Shown here piece by piece: positions 14,491 through 23,332 of a stretch of 64,000 nucleotides of DNA (positions within the stretch are counted from its first letter, which is position 1; every line of letters begins with the position of its first letter). The stretch is from Gudongella sp049310905 (lineage in GTDB: Bacteria > Bacillota > Clostridia > Tissierellales > Tissierellaceae), in contig NZ_JBMEMN010000001.1 in assembly GCF_049310905.1 (NCBI RefSeq), forward strand, positions 62,001 through 126,000, given 5' to 3'. Made by a program: the position numbers and the translations under genes. The notes under the pieces are model-generated. The model had not been told where the DNA came from. It searched no databases and saw only the letters and a list, made by a program, of their open reading frames with translations.

Positions 14491-15603
14491 TTATGCATAT
14501 TGTTTTATTATCTCAATTACCAATTTAGCTGAGTTTTCAAGATCTGTTATGTGAAGATGCTCTTCAAGTGTGTGTGGCTTTCTTTCACCTACGCCTAAGT
14601 TTATTGCATCTATTCCATTGGCGTTGAAAATATTTGTGTCACTTCCTCCACCCGATTTTGAAGTCCTTGATTCAAAATTCAAAGCTAGACAAGCTTTTTC
14701 AACAACCTTTACCAATGGGTGATCTTCAGCAATTTTAAATGCTCCATAAGCATTTTCAACGCTTACTTCTACCGAACCACCGAACTTCTCCGCAGCTTCT
14801 TTACAGCATTTAACCATGTGATCAGATTGCTCCTTAAGTTTTTCATCGCTGAGACTTCTTGCTTCAGCAAAGAATTCAACAACCTTTGGAACAATGTTGG
14901 TTGGACCCTCCGATTGTATTGAACCAATGTTTGCAGTGGTCTCATCGTCTATTCTTAGGAGTTTCATATTTGAAATAGCTTCCCCTGCCATCTGTATTGC
15001 ACTTATACCAGTTTCAGGAGCTACTCCTGCATGAGCTTCCTTACCAATGAATTTGACATCAATTTTGTTTTGTGCTGGTCCTTGGACTATTATTGTTCCA
15101 GGATCTCCACCGCTGTCCAGAACAAATCCCTTTTTTGACCTGATACTTGAATAGTCCAGATTTTTCGAACCAAACAAGCCACCCTCTTCAAATATTGTAA
15201 ATGCAACTTCAATATCTCCGTGCGGAATATTGTTTTCATGTATTGATTGAATTGCTTCAACAACTGCTGCAATACCCGCCTTGTCATCACCACCTAGGAT
15301 AGTCGTTCCGTCAGAGTAGATGACACCATCCTTAATTTGAGGTTTTACTCCTTTTCCAGGTGAAACCGTGTCCATATGAGCACTGAAAAGGATGCTTTCA
15401 CCTTCAGTTGTTCCCTTAAGTAATCCTATCAGATTACCTGAATTGCTTCCAACTTTTTCACCTGCATCATCCATTCGAACTTCCATTCCCAGCTCTTCAA
15501 GCTCAGATTTCAATACAATTGCAAACTCTCTTTCCTCCATTGTAGGACTATCAACCTGTACATACTTAAGGAATCTTTCAAGCAGTCTTTTTTCATTTAT
15601 CAT
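14491..15603 (-). CDS. M20-family metallopeptidase, PepT-like
   Basis: This is a 370-residue zinc aminopeptidase of the PepT-like subgroup. Metal ligands are visible in SAHMDTV (His76, Asp78), GGDDKAGIA (Asp109, near residues 107-115) and FEEGG (Glu142-Glu143), followed by VLDSGG near residue 169; the last ligand is probably the His in KPHTLEEHLH near residue 353. A lid domain lies at about 177-270. It is distinct from the classical peptidase T at 27368. It follows the AbgT transporter gene on the same strand, so it may cleave peptides or amides that AbgT imports, although a terminator lies between them. Confidence 0.88.
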   Translation of the reverse strand: MINEKRLLERFLKYVQVDSPTMEEREFAIVLKSELEELGMEVRMDDAGEKVGSNSGNLIGLLKGTTEGESILFSAHMDTVSPGKGVKPQIKDGVIYSDGTTILGGDDKAGIAAVVEAIQSIHENNIPHGDIEVAFTIFEEGGLFGSKNLDYSSIRSKKGFVLDSGGDPGTIIVQGPAQNKIDVKFIGKEAHAGVAPETGISAIQMAGEAISNMKLLRIDDETTANIGSIQSEGPTNIVPKVVEFFAEARSLSDEKLKEQSDHMVKCCKEAAEKFGGSVEVSVENAYGAFKIAEDHPLVKVVEKACLALNFESRTSKSGGGSDTNIFNANGIDAINLGVGERKPHTLEEHLHITDLENSAKLVIEIIKQYA

Positions 15604-15636
15604 ACAATTCTCCCCTTTCTGCTTTTGTATTTAGAA

Positions 15637-15664
15637 AAAAATGAGGCTTTAAAGCCTCATTTTT
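15637..15664 (-). terminator. Terminator of the abgT gene
   Basis: A 28-nt perfect palindrome (AAAAATGAGGCTTT and its complement) followed on minus by further T residues. It lies between abgT and the M20 peptidase gene. Confidence 0.8.
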
Positions 15665-15673
15665 AGTCAAATA

Positions 15674-17212
15674 TTATACGTGAATCATTGCTCCTGGTCC
15701 CAATGGCAAGCCCAAGTAGAACCATATTACCATCATCACCAGCCATCCAATCAGGAATACTACTGAATAAGGAACCATTGTTGCGATTAGTGTTCCAAGT
15801 CCACTTTCCTCATCATATCGCTTGGCAAATACAACAATCATTGCAAAGTAACTCATAAGAGGTGTAATAATATTTGTTGTTGAATCACCTATTCTGTATG
15901 CAGCCTGTGTAAGCTCAGGGCTCAATCCAAGTCTCATCATCATCGGAACAAAAACTGGCGCCATAATTGCCCACTTTGCCGATGCAGATCCCATAAACAA
16001 GTTAAGGAATGCCGATATAAATATAAATCCGATAATCAGTGGAAGACCTGTAAAGCCAATACTCTCAAGGAAGTCTGCTCCCTTTACAGAAAGAATTGTT
16101 CCAAGGTTTGTTCTTCCAAAGTAAGAAACGAACTGAGCTGCAAAGAATGCTAGAACAAGATATGCCCCCATGCTCTTCATAGCCTGAGTCATTGACTCAA
16201 CCAAATCATTACTGTTCTTGATTTTACCTATTGTCTTACCATAAACTGCTCCTGGAATCATAAATACAAGTAGAATCATAAAGATTAGTCCGTTGCTCAT
16301 AAATTCATTTATAGTCATAACGCCATCAGCATCTGGTGTTCTCAAAAGTCCATTAGTTGGTACTGTAAGGGCCATCATTATGATACCAAATATTAGAAGT
16401 GAAATCCCTGCATTTCTAAGGCCTCTGTTTTCAACATCTGAAAGCGTCTCCTTGTTTGGCTTGTATGAACCAGTATACTCTCCAAGGTTAGGTTCAACAA
16501 TTTTCTCTGTTACAAAAGTTCCAAGGAATGTCAATAGGAATGTTGATACTATCATAAAGTAGTAATTCGCTGTTGGCAGAATCTCATAATCCATCCCTGC
16601 ACTTCTTAAAGCTTCATTTGTAATACCTTGTAGCAATGGATCAAGCGTACCTATAAGAAGGTTTGCTGAGAAACCAGCTGATACTCCAGCAAATGCTGCT
16701 GCAAGTCCTGCTATTGGGTGTCTTCCTGCTCCTGCAAATACAATTGCTCCCAATGGAATTACGACTACATATCCAGCATCAGAAGCGATATTTGACATGA
16801 TACCTGCAAATACTACAACTGCAGTTAGAAGTCTTGGGTGAACATTACTTAGCATTTTCTTAAGTGATGCATTGATCAAACCTGACCACTCTGCTACACC
16901 TACACCAAGCATTGCTACAAGTACTGTTCCAAGTGGTGCAAATCCTGTAAAGTTTTTGGTAGCACTATTGAAAATATAACGCAAACCATCTGCTGAAAGC
17001 ATATTAACTGCAGAAACGGTAGTCTCAGCTCCTGCTCTTGCATCGTAGAATGTTACATTAACTCCTGCCTGTGCAACGAAAAAAGATATAACTACTACTG
17101 CAGCACTTAAGATAACAAATATGATTGCTGGATGTGGAAGTGCGTTGCCTCCCCTTTCAATTGCCTTGAGAATCCCACTGTTAGCGGATTTTTTTGAATT
17201 GTTATTAGACAT
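15674..17212 (-). CDS. AbgT-family transporter
   Basis: The 512-residue membrane protein has about ten hydrophobic segments and belongs to the AbgT (p-aminobenzoyl-glutamate) transporter family. Visible signatures include ERGGNALPHPAIIFVILSA at the N-terminus and GDSTTNIITPLMSYFAMI near residue 444. E. coli AbgT imports p-aminobenzoyl-glutamate for folate salvage; other members export sulfonamides. Its M20 peptidase neighbour recalls the abgAB-abgT arrangement, but the peptidase is not an AbgA/AbgB orthologue. The start follows AGGAGAAAG. Confidence 0.88.
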   Translation of the reverse strand: MSNNNSKKSANSGILKAIERGGNALPHPAIIFVILSAAVVVISFFVAQAGVNVTFYDARAGAETTVSAVNMLSADGLRYIFNSATKNFTGFAPLGTVLVAMLGVGVAEWSGLINASLKKMLSNVHPRLLTAVVVFAGIMSNIASDAGYVVVIPLGAIVFAGAGRHPIAGLAAAFAGVSAGFSANLLIGTLDPLLQGITNEALRSAGMDYEILPTANYYFMIVSTFLLTFLGTFVTEKIVEPNLGEYTGSYKPNKETLSDVENRGLRNAGISLLIFGIIMMALTVPTNGLLRTPDADGVMTINEFMSNGLIFMILLVFMIPGAVYGKTIGKIKNSNDLVESMTQAMKSMGAYLVLAFFAAQFVSYFGRTNLGTILSVKGADFLESIGFTGLPLIIGFIFISAFLNLFMGSASAKWAIMAPVFVPMMMRLGLSPELTQAAYRIGDSTTNIITPLMSYFAMIVVFAKRYDEESGLGTLIATMVPYSVVFLIGWLVMMVIWFYLGLPLGPGAMIHV

Positions 17213-17401
17213 CTTTCTCCTCTTTTTATGTTATTGTGCCTTTACATTATATATATCAATATATTCATTGTCAACTTTCTACACAAAAGTGATAAATGAT
17301 TAAAACACCCTGTAATCTACTATTTATGCCATTTTCTTTTTTTCATTGTTCGCAATAATATTCATAAATGTATTTTATATTCTGACAATTTCCGCTAAAA
17401 A

Positions 17402-17427
17402 AACATCCGTCAATATTGACGGATGTT
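17402..17427 (-). terminator. Terminator of the TPR-map-hemolysin III unit
   Basis: A perfect 26-nt palindrome (AACATCCGTCAAT and its complement) followed on minus by TTTTTTT. Confidence 0.88.
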
Positions 17428-17449
17428 CGATTACTATATTTAGTTAGTC

Positions 17450-18091
17450 CTATGCCAGATAGAGCTCTATTCCAATAAAATGAGAAATACTTGCCGCCAA
17501 TACGAACAGATGCCAGATAGCATGATTGTAGGGTATCTTCTTAATGCTGTAAAATACTGTACCCACAGTATATAGCAACCCACCAGTTAATATAAACGCA
17601 AAGAATCCCCATGATGTCGCTTCAATGATAGCTTTAATTGGTATAATTGCCATCCATCCCATTCCTATATATAGAATCAGAGATAAAACTTTATACCTGT
17701 CGAATTTTCCATATGTTGCTATCTTGAAAATTATCCCCAGCAATGCAACCAGCCAAGTACCCGAGAGAATCCAAATTCTCATCGATCCTTCAAGAGTAAG
17801 CATAACAACAGGAGTATAAGTACCTGCTATGAATAAAAATATTGAGGAATGATCAAAAACTCTCATTATCTTCTTGATTTTTTCTTTTCTAAAACTATGG
17901 TAAAGTGTGGATGCTGAGAACATTATTATAATGCAGGATCCATATATCCCAAAAGATACAGCAGCTGCAAGACTCTCTTTAGCACTTGGCGATATAAGTA
18001 AAATTATCAGTGCAACAATGCCGAACAATATTCCCATACCATGGGTAACCCCATTCATTATTTCTTCACGAACAGTATAGAACTTAGACAT
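17450..18091 (-). CDS. Hemolysin III / TrhA-family membrane protein
   Basis: The 213-residue protein has seven transmembrane segments with the family motifs GVTHGMGILFG (near residue 15), STLYHSFR (near 61) and HLFVLAASISHFIGI near the C-terminus. Its conserved His and Ser residues place it in the PAQR/hemolysin III superfamily. TrhA-type proteins affect membrane homeostasis in E. coli; hemolytic activity is not implied. It lies 11 nt after map and ends the transcription unit. Confidence 0.88.
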   Translation of the reverse strand: MSKFYTVREEIMNGVTHGMGILFGIVALIILLISPSAKESLAAAVSFGIYGSCIIIMFSASTLYHSFRKEKIKKIMRVFDHSSIFLFIAGTYTPVVMLTLEGSMRIWILSGTWLVALLGIIFKIATYGKFDRYKVLSLILYIGMGWMAIIPIKAIIEATSWGFFAFILTGGLLYTVGTVFYSIKKIPYNHAIWHLFVLAASISHFIGIELYLA

Positions 18092-18102
18092 TTTATTTCA
18101 CC

Positions 18103-18861
18103 TTATCTTTCCTCTTCCTGGTCGGTTAGAATCACCGGACCGTCTTCAGTTATAGCTATAGTATGTTCATACTGGACTGACAAGCTACCATCTGTAGTTC
18201 TTGCAGTCCATTTGTTTTCATCCAGTTTCATATTCCATTCACCGCTGTTCACCATTGGCTCTATTGTAATTACCATCCCCTCAACAAGTCTTGCGCCTCT
18301 ACCAGGTTTCCCATAATGTGGAACTTGTGGATCTTCATGCATGTCTTTTCCAATCCCATGGCCAACAAAATCTTTTACAACTGAAAAGCCATTGCCCTCA
18401 ACATGTTGTTGAATAGCATGACCAATATCTCCTAATCGATTCCCTGGTATAGCCTTCTCAATCCCAAGATATAGTGATTCTTTTGTCACATCCATTAGCT
18501 TCTTTGCCTCTTCGGATATCTCCCCCACTGAATAACTCCATGCTGAATCAGCAAGCCATCCATCATATCTAACGACCATATCAATTGATACTACATCCCC
18601 GTCTTCTAGTTGTTTATCTCTTGGAAATCCATGACATATTTCATCATTGACTGATGCACAAGTAGCAAATGGGTAGCCATGATATCCCTTCTGTTCCGGG
18701 AAAGCTCCTCTTGCTTCCAGGTATTCTTCTACAAATTTATCTATCTCTAGTGTGGTTATACCCGGTTTTATTATCTTTTTGATCTCTTTATGAAGACTTG
18801 CGAGTATTTCGCCAGCTTTTTTCATCTTCATGATCTCATCATTGGTTTTGACTATTATCAT
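18103..18861 (-). CDS. map: Type I methionine aminopeptidase
   Basis: This enzyme removes the initiator methionine from nascent proteins. The 252-residue protein has the pita-bread fold residues: HGFPRDKQLEDGDVVSIDM with the first ligand Asp nearby, WLADSAWSYSVG, GHGIGKDMHEDPQVPHYG (ligand His) and GMVITIEPM (ligand Glu), with the last Glu in VQYEHTIAI. It overlaps the upstream TPR gene by 23 nt. The operon partner differs from the ribosomal-protein operons where map is often found, so another copy may exist elsewhere. Confidence 0.94.
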   Translation of the reverse strand: MIIVKTNDEIMKMKKAGEILASLHKEIKKIIKPGITTLEIDKFVEEYLEARGAFPEQKGYHGYPFATCASVNDEICHGFPRDKQLEDGDVVSIDMVVRYDGWLADSAWSYSVGEISEEAKKLMDVTKESLYLGIEKAIPGNRLGDIGHAIQQHVEGNGFSVVKDFVGHGIGKDMHEDPQVPHYGKPGRGARLVEGMVITIEPMVNSGEWNMKLDENKWTARTTDGSLSVQYEHTIAITEDGPVILTDQEEER

Positions 18862-19804
18862 CTGCTTCTTCCTTTCCTTTTGTCTTATTGTACATTTCGA
18901 TTAATTCTTTAAATCTCTCTGTATGTCTGATAGCATCGAAATCCTTATCCCAAATAACCCATTTTAGTAACGGCGGATGCATTCCTAGGGATATTTCGAT
19001 ATCATCAATTGCCATTTTAGAGTCCCCTAGCATTGCTCGTGAGCATGCTCTATTATAGTAGAGATCATGAGCTTTTGGATTTGATTCAATACCTTTTGTT
19101 AGAATTTCTATTGCCTCATTGTATCGGTCTTTTTCAATAAATATTGCTGACATATTCAAATAAGAATAATGGTATTTTGGATTCAATCTTATGGCTATAT
19201 CGTAGTGTTCAAGTGCCTTGTCAGATTCACCTAAAGCTTTCAGCACTACTCCCATGTTAAAATGTGACATAAAGAAGTCATTCTTTGCATTAAGACTTCT
19301 CTTTATAAGCATATATGCTTCTCTGTATCTGCCATCTGCTTCAAGCATGGCACCCAGATTGTTAAGAGTATATGGATGACCTGGCTCAAGGTGTAGAATC
19401 CTTTTATAAAGCTTTCTTGCAGTTTCTCCTTCACCTTGGATATCATACAGATTGGCAAGATTATACATACTCATTGTGTCATTGGAGTCCAACTTCAAAG
19501 CAGTTTTATAATTACTTATGGCTTCATCGAATTCTCCCCTATCCTCCTGAATAACTCCAATCTGATAGTAAGCATCATGGTATCCGGGATTTATGTCAAT
19601 TATCTTCTTATAATATTTCATTGCATCTTCTACTCTGCCCTTTTCGGTAAGAATCACGCCAATATTGAAGAGAAGAAGACTATTGTCATCCTTGGTTCTG
19701 GAAAACTTAAGAGCTTTTTTGTAAAAAGAGAGAGCCCTATCTACTTTTCCCTCCAAATAGAAATCCTCAGCCATTAATCTATAGTTTCGCATCTTTCTAT
19801 TCAT
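18839..19804 (-). CDS. Tetratricopeptide-repeat protein
   Basis: The 321-residue soluble protein is built almost wholly of about eight TPR units (for example ALSFYKKALKFSR, AMKYYKKIIDINPGYHDAYYQIG, ALEHYDIAIRLNPKYHYSYLNMS). It has no signal peptide or enzymatic domain. TPR proteins act as scaffolds; the partner here is unknown. Translational coupling with map is likely from the 23-nt overlap, but a functional link is not shown. Confidence 0.85.
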   Translation of the reverse strand: MNRKMRNYRLMAEDFYLEGKVDRALSFYKKALKFSRTKDDNSLLLFNIGVILTEKGRVEDAMKYYKKIIDINPGYHDAYYQIGVIQEDRGEFDEAISNYKTALKLDSNDTMSMYNLANLYDIQGEGETARKLYKRILHLEPGHPYTLNNLGAMLEADGRYREAYMLIKRSLNAKNDFFMSHFNMGVVLKALGESDKALEHYDIAIRLNPKYHYSYLNMSAIFIEKDRYNEAIEILTKGIESNPKAHDLYYNRACSRAMLGDSKMAIDDIEISLGMHPPLLKWVIWDKDFDAIRHTERFKELIEMYNKTKGKEEADDNSQNQ

Positions 19805-19840
19805 TTTACTCTCCCTCTTAATTCTAACATATCCTGAGAA

Positions 19841-19866
19841 AAAAGTAGAGGTTAACCTCTACTTTT
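19841..19866 (-). terminator. Terminator of the nitroreductase gene
   Basis: A perfect 26-nt palindrome (AAAAGTAGAGGTT and its complement) with a T-rich tail on the minus strand. Confidence 0.82.
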
Positions 19867-19871
19867 AGTCC

Positions 19872-20681
19872 TTACAGTTCATATTTTCCAATAAACATGT
19901 ATTTCTTACCCTTTACTTGCTGTGGTCTCATATCTAAATCCCATTTGTGCTTTATACCCTGAGTCTTGGCAAGTTCTTCAAAGTAGTACATTGCAATTCC
20001 CGCATCAGTATAGCAAAACTCTCCGTTCATCTCTTCAATAGCCAGTTCTACATAACTGTCGTGGATTATGAATCTCCAAGGTTGAAGATTCTTGCTTGAT
20101 GGTGCAAATCTTATATAGAACAAGAGATCTCCCAATCCTCTTTCTTCAAGGAAATCAACATCTGCTGGCTTTGCAAGGCTTTCGCGGAATGCTATCTCTT
20201 CTACGCCAAGTCTTTCACTGAATTGTTCATGAACAAATGGATTCTTTGGTTTTGGATAGCCAATGGCAAGCAGATAATCATTGTCACCTGTATTTTCACC
20301 AAATATTGCTTTCATCCTTTCCATGTCTAAATTATTAAGGCCTACCCAGCATGTTCCAATTCCCATATCATTCAATCTAGTAACTATTCTTTCCATATAA
20401 TATCCACTATTCAGCTTTTCTTCCGGACCATGTGACTTCATATCCAAAGCTATATAGTGAGGACTCTCTATCATAACTCCCGAATATCCACCAACACCCT
20501 TGAGACTGTCAAATATTCTCTTTCCGAACTCATAGAGTTTGACTTCCATGTTGCTTCCCTTTACTTCATCATTAATTTCATCAATAACTGCCTTTACATT
20601 TGCAAGGTCTTTTTCAGTAACACTCTTCTTTTTAAACTCCCTCGTTGATTTTCTGCTTTTTAAAAAACTAGTCATATTCAT
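19872..20681 (-). CDS. Nitroreductase-family flavoprotein
   Basis: The 269-residue protein begins with the FMN-binding motif SRKSTREFKKK (residues 8-18). It carries GIGTCWVGL near 120 and a second segment FIRFAPSSKNLQPWRFII near 190 that mirrors the usual nitroreductase N-terminus. This duplicated, longer layout resembles the TM1586-type putative nitroreductases. The physiological substrate is unknown. The ATG at 20681 sits 8 nt after AAGGAGG. The gene is 50 nt downstream of the PAP2 gene on the same strand. Confidence 0.82.
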   Translation of the reverse strand: MNMTSFLKSRKSTREFKKKSVTEKDLANVKAVIDEINDEVKGSNMEVKLYEFGKRIFDSLKGVGGYSGVMIESPHYIALDMKSHGPEEKLNSGYYMERIVTRLNDMGIGTCWVGLNNLDMERMKAIFGENTGDNDYLLAIGYPKPKNPFVHEQFSERLGVEEIAFRESLAKPADVDFLEERGLGDLLFYIRFAPSSKNLQPWRFIIHDSYVELAIEEMNGEFCYTDAGIAMYYFEELAKTQGIKHKWDLDMRPQQVKGKKYMFIGKYEL

Positions 20682-20731
20682 TTTTCATTCCTCCTTGTCT
20701 GGTAATGTAATATTGTTAATTGCATTGTTTG

Positions 20732-21298
20732 TCAACTGATACCAATGACAAAAGCAATTCTATCAACTGCTTCAATAAAATAAAAATGTATAACAAGACT
20801 TGCTAATACTCCTAGAATCATTCCTGCTGCAACATCCGTTGGATAATGAACTCCCAGATAAATTCTGCTTACTCCAATCAACAGAGCCAGTAAAAAAATA
20901 AACAAAGTCAGCCGTGGCATATTGACTGCAATCGTTGTTGCAAGTGAAAAACTGGCGGTTGTATGACCCGATGGAAACGAGTAATCTCTTAAATCAATTC
21001 CGAATGTATGAAGTTGTTCGATTATCTTGTAAGGTCTTTCCCTACTCATTAGCTTTTTCAATGATTGTACAAAAATCTGCCCAAAAAATAAAGCCAGTAT
21101 AGCCTCCAGTCCAAGCAACTTGGTGTTTTTATCCCCTAACAACACCAGCCCTGAAGCAAATATCGAGGTAAACACTGCACCACCCAAATCAGTTATCCTG
21201 AGCATAAATCTATCCAGATAAGGATTTTTTATCCTGGCATTTATCAACTGTATAAAATGATCATCAAACCTTTTAAATATATTTCTCAAAGTATTCAC
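20732..21298 (-). CDS. PAP2-family membrane phosphatase
   Basis: The 188-residue, five-to-six-helix protein contains all three phosphatase motifs: KKLMSRERP (near residues 84-92), YSFPSGHTTASFS (near 107-119, catalytic His) and SRIYLGVHYPTD (near 144-155). Members dephosphorylate undecaprenyl diphosphate or phosphatidyl glycerophosphate. It may overlap in function with the UppP carried by the transposition unit. Confidence 0.9.
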   Translation of the reverse strand: MNTLRNIFKRFDDHFIQLINARIKNPYLDRFMLRITDLGGAVFTSIFASGLVLLGDKNTKLLGLEAILALFFGQIFVQSLKKLMSRERPYKIIEQLHTFGIDLRDYSFPSGHTTASFSLATTIAVNMPRLTLFIFLLALLIGVSRIYLGVHYPTDVAAGMILGVLASLVIHFYFIEAVDRIAFVIGIS

Positions 21299-21383
21299 CT
21301 CATTTAAGCTAACACAATTATATTACATTGTTACCCGATAATAAAGGGTCTAATATCAGTTTACTACATTATTCCTCATTTTT

Positions 21384-21393
21384 GTGTTAAAAT
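21384..21393 (+). promoter_or_regulatory. Extended -10 element upstream of the helicase gene
   Basis: TGT-TAAAAT (TAAAAT at 21388-21393), 29 nt before the start codon; the -35 is not clear. Confidence 0.35.
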
Positions 21394-21421
21394 TTAAGTT
21401 GTAGATTATAGGAGGTATAGT

Positions 21422-23284
21422 ATGAGACTTAGTACAACACAAATAGATGCAATAAATCATAGAGATGGACCAGCACTTATCCTTGCAGTGCCTGGATCTG
21501 GCAAAACAACAGTAATCATCCACAGGACTCACAAGCTTATAAGAGAATCTGCTATAAAGCCTGAAAGAATCCTATCCATAACATTCAGCAAGGCCTCAGC
21601 AATCGATATGAAAAGACGGTTCACTTCAGAATTTCCAAAAGAAATTTCAAATCCCGAGTTTTCAACCATTCACGCTTTTTGCTTCAGAATTATACGCGAT
21701 TACTCAAAAAAAAGGAATGTTTCTTTTCGCCTGATTGAAGACGATAAAGAACCTCTTAACAAATACAGACTAATCAAGGATATTTATCAATCATTGTTCG
21801 GCTCAACCATTACAGAAGAAAAAATGGAATCATTCCTAAGTTATTATGGATATGCAAAAAATATGATGATAAAACCTGATAAACTACTAAAAACAAAGAA
21901 GATTGAATTGGATGAATTTAGGGAAATGTACAGGCTTTACGAGGAAAAGAAAATAAATGGCAATCTCCTTGATTTTGATGATCTTCTTACAATGAGTTAC
22001 CAGCTTCTACTGGACAATCCCAAGGCTTTGGAATACTACAGTAAAAAATATGACTATATTCAGCTTGATGAAGGTCAGGATACCTCGAAAATCCAACTGG
22101 AATTATTGAAGCTTCTGGCATCTCCAGGTAACAATCTCTTCATTGTAGCAGATGATGACCAATCCATTTACGGGTTCAGAGGTGCATATCCGCAGGGACT
22201 TCTTGATTTTCAGAATATTTTCCCTGAGGGTAGATTATTTTATATGGAGAAAAATTTTCGTTCTTCTAAAAATATTGTAAATCTCTCCAATGATTTTATT
22301 AAACAGAATATATCAAGATACAAAAAGAACGTTTCCACTGACAATCCCTACAGCAAGGCAGTTCAGGTGATTAGGTTGAAATCCTCTGAGGAGCAGTATG
22401 GATATATTCTTAAAAACTTCAGAGACAATCCTCATAAAAAGGCAGCAGTTCTATATAGAAATAATCTATCTGCACTGGGCCTGATGAATTACCTGGAAAA
22501 GAATAATACAGACTTTTACATGAGAGATGTAAAGTTGAAATTCTTTAACCACTGGTTAACCAAAGATATTTACAACTTTATGGATCTTTCAGCGGATATT
22601 TGCAATATTGAAGTTTTTGAACAGATATTTTACAAGATGAAAGGATATATATCCCGAAAGATGGTAAACTGGCTTAAGGGAAGGCATATTGAAAAGAATG
22701 TATTTAAAGAACTTCTGAAATATCCAGGATTATCTGACTTCTACAGAAAGCAGTTATTGGAGCTTGAGCTGGATTTTAAAAAAATTCAGAAGATGGCACC
22801 AGCACATGCAATCAGATATATAAGGTCAAACATAAACTACGATAGTTATATCCATGAAAACTCATTAAGGTTTGGCTACACATTTGAACAATTGAAGGAA
22901 ATGCTTTATTATATGGAGTTAATAGCTGCTGAAACAGGTAACTTTAACCATTTTCGTAAAAGAATGAGTGACTTGAGGGATCTGATGCTTCAATCCTCAA
23001 AAAATTGGAGCAATCTAACCCTGTCAACTGTCCATTCAGCAAAGGGCCTCGAGTTTGATTCAGTGTATATAATTGACCTTGTTGATGGCTCATTTCCTTC
23101 AGCTTCAAGCGTTGAAGCGATGGAAAATGGTGATAGTTCATTGTATGAAGAGGAAAGAAGATTATTCTATGTAGGAATGACCAGAGCAAAAAAATCTCTC
23201 GACCTCCTTTGCTACAATACTATGGATGGCCACAAGGCAAGTCCTTCAGGTTTTCTCTCTGAATTACAAACTTTTTCTAAATAA
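21422..23284 (+). CDS. UvrD/Rep-family ATP-dependent DNA helicase
   Basis: The 620-residue superfamily 1A helicase shows motif I AVPGSGKTT (22-30), Ia ITFSKASA, motif II QLDEGQDTS (near residue 220), motif III DDDQSIYGFRGA, motif IV NFRSS, motif V STVHSAKGLEFD (near 538) and motif VI GMTRAKK (near 590). It is shorter than PcrA/UvrD (about 720) and lacks the usual C-terminal tail, so it is a paralogue and probably not the main PcrA. It stands alone on plus with its own terminator. The start follows AGGAGGTATAGT. Confidence 0.92.
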   Translation: MRLSTTQIDAINHRDGPALILAVPGSGKTTVIIHRTHKLIRESAIKPERILSITFSKASAIDMKRRFTSEFPKEISNPEFSTIHAFCFRIIRDYSKKRNVSFRLIEDDKEPLNKYRLIKDIYQSLFGSTITEEKMESFLSYYGYAKNMMIKPDKLLKTKKIELDEFREMYRLYEEKKINGNLLDFDDLLTMSYQLLLDNPKALEYYSKKYDYIQLDEGQDTSKIQLELLKLLASPGNNLFIVADDDQSIYGFRGAYPQGLLDFQNIFPEGRLFYMEKNFRSSKNIVNLSNDFIKQNISRYKKNVSTDNPYSKAVQVIRLKSSEEQYGYILKNFRDNPHKKAAVLYRNNLSALGLMNYLEKNNTDFYMRDVKLKFFNHWLTKDIYNFMDLSADICNIEVFEQIFYKMKGYISRKMVNWLKGRHIEKNVFKELLKYPGLSDFYRKQLLELELDFKKIQKMAPAHAIRYIRSNINYDSYIHENSLRFGYTFEQLKEMLYYMELIAAETGNFNHFRKRMSDLRDLMLQSSKNWSNLTLSTVHSAKGLEFDSVYIIDLVDGSFPSASSVEAMENGDSSLYEEERRLFYVGMTRAKKSLDLLCYNTMDGHKASPSGFLSELQTFSK

Positions 23285-23306
23285 AAACAATAAAAGCAAA
23301 TAAAAA

Positions 23307-23332
23307 AATAGTCCCACACAAGTGGGACTATT
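23307..23332. terminator. Bidirectional terminator between helicase and lipoprotein genes
   Basis: An 11-bp stem (AATAGTCCCAC / GTGGGACTATT) with a 4-nt loop. On minus it is followed by TTTTTTT. It overlaps the last codons of the converging lipoprotein gene. Confidence 0.82.
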
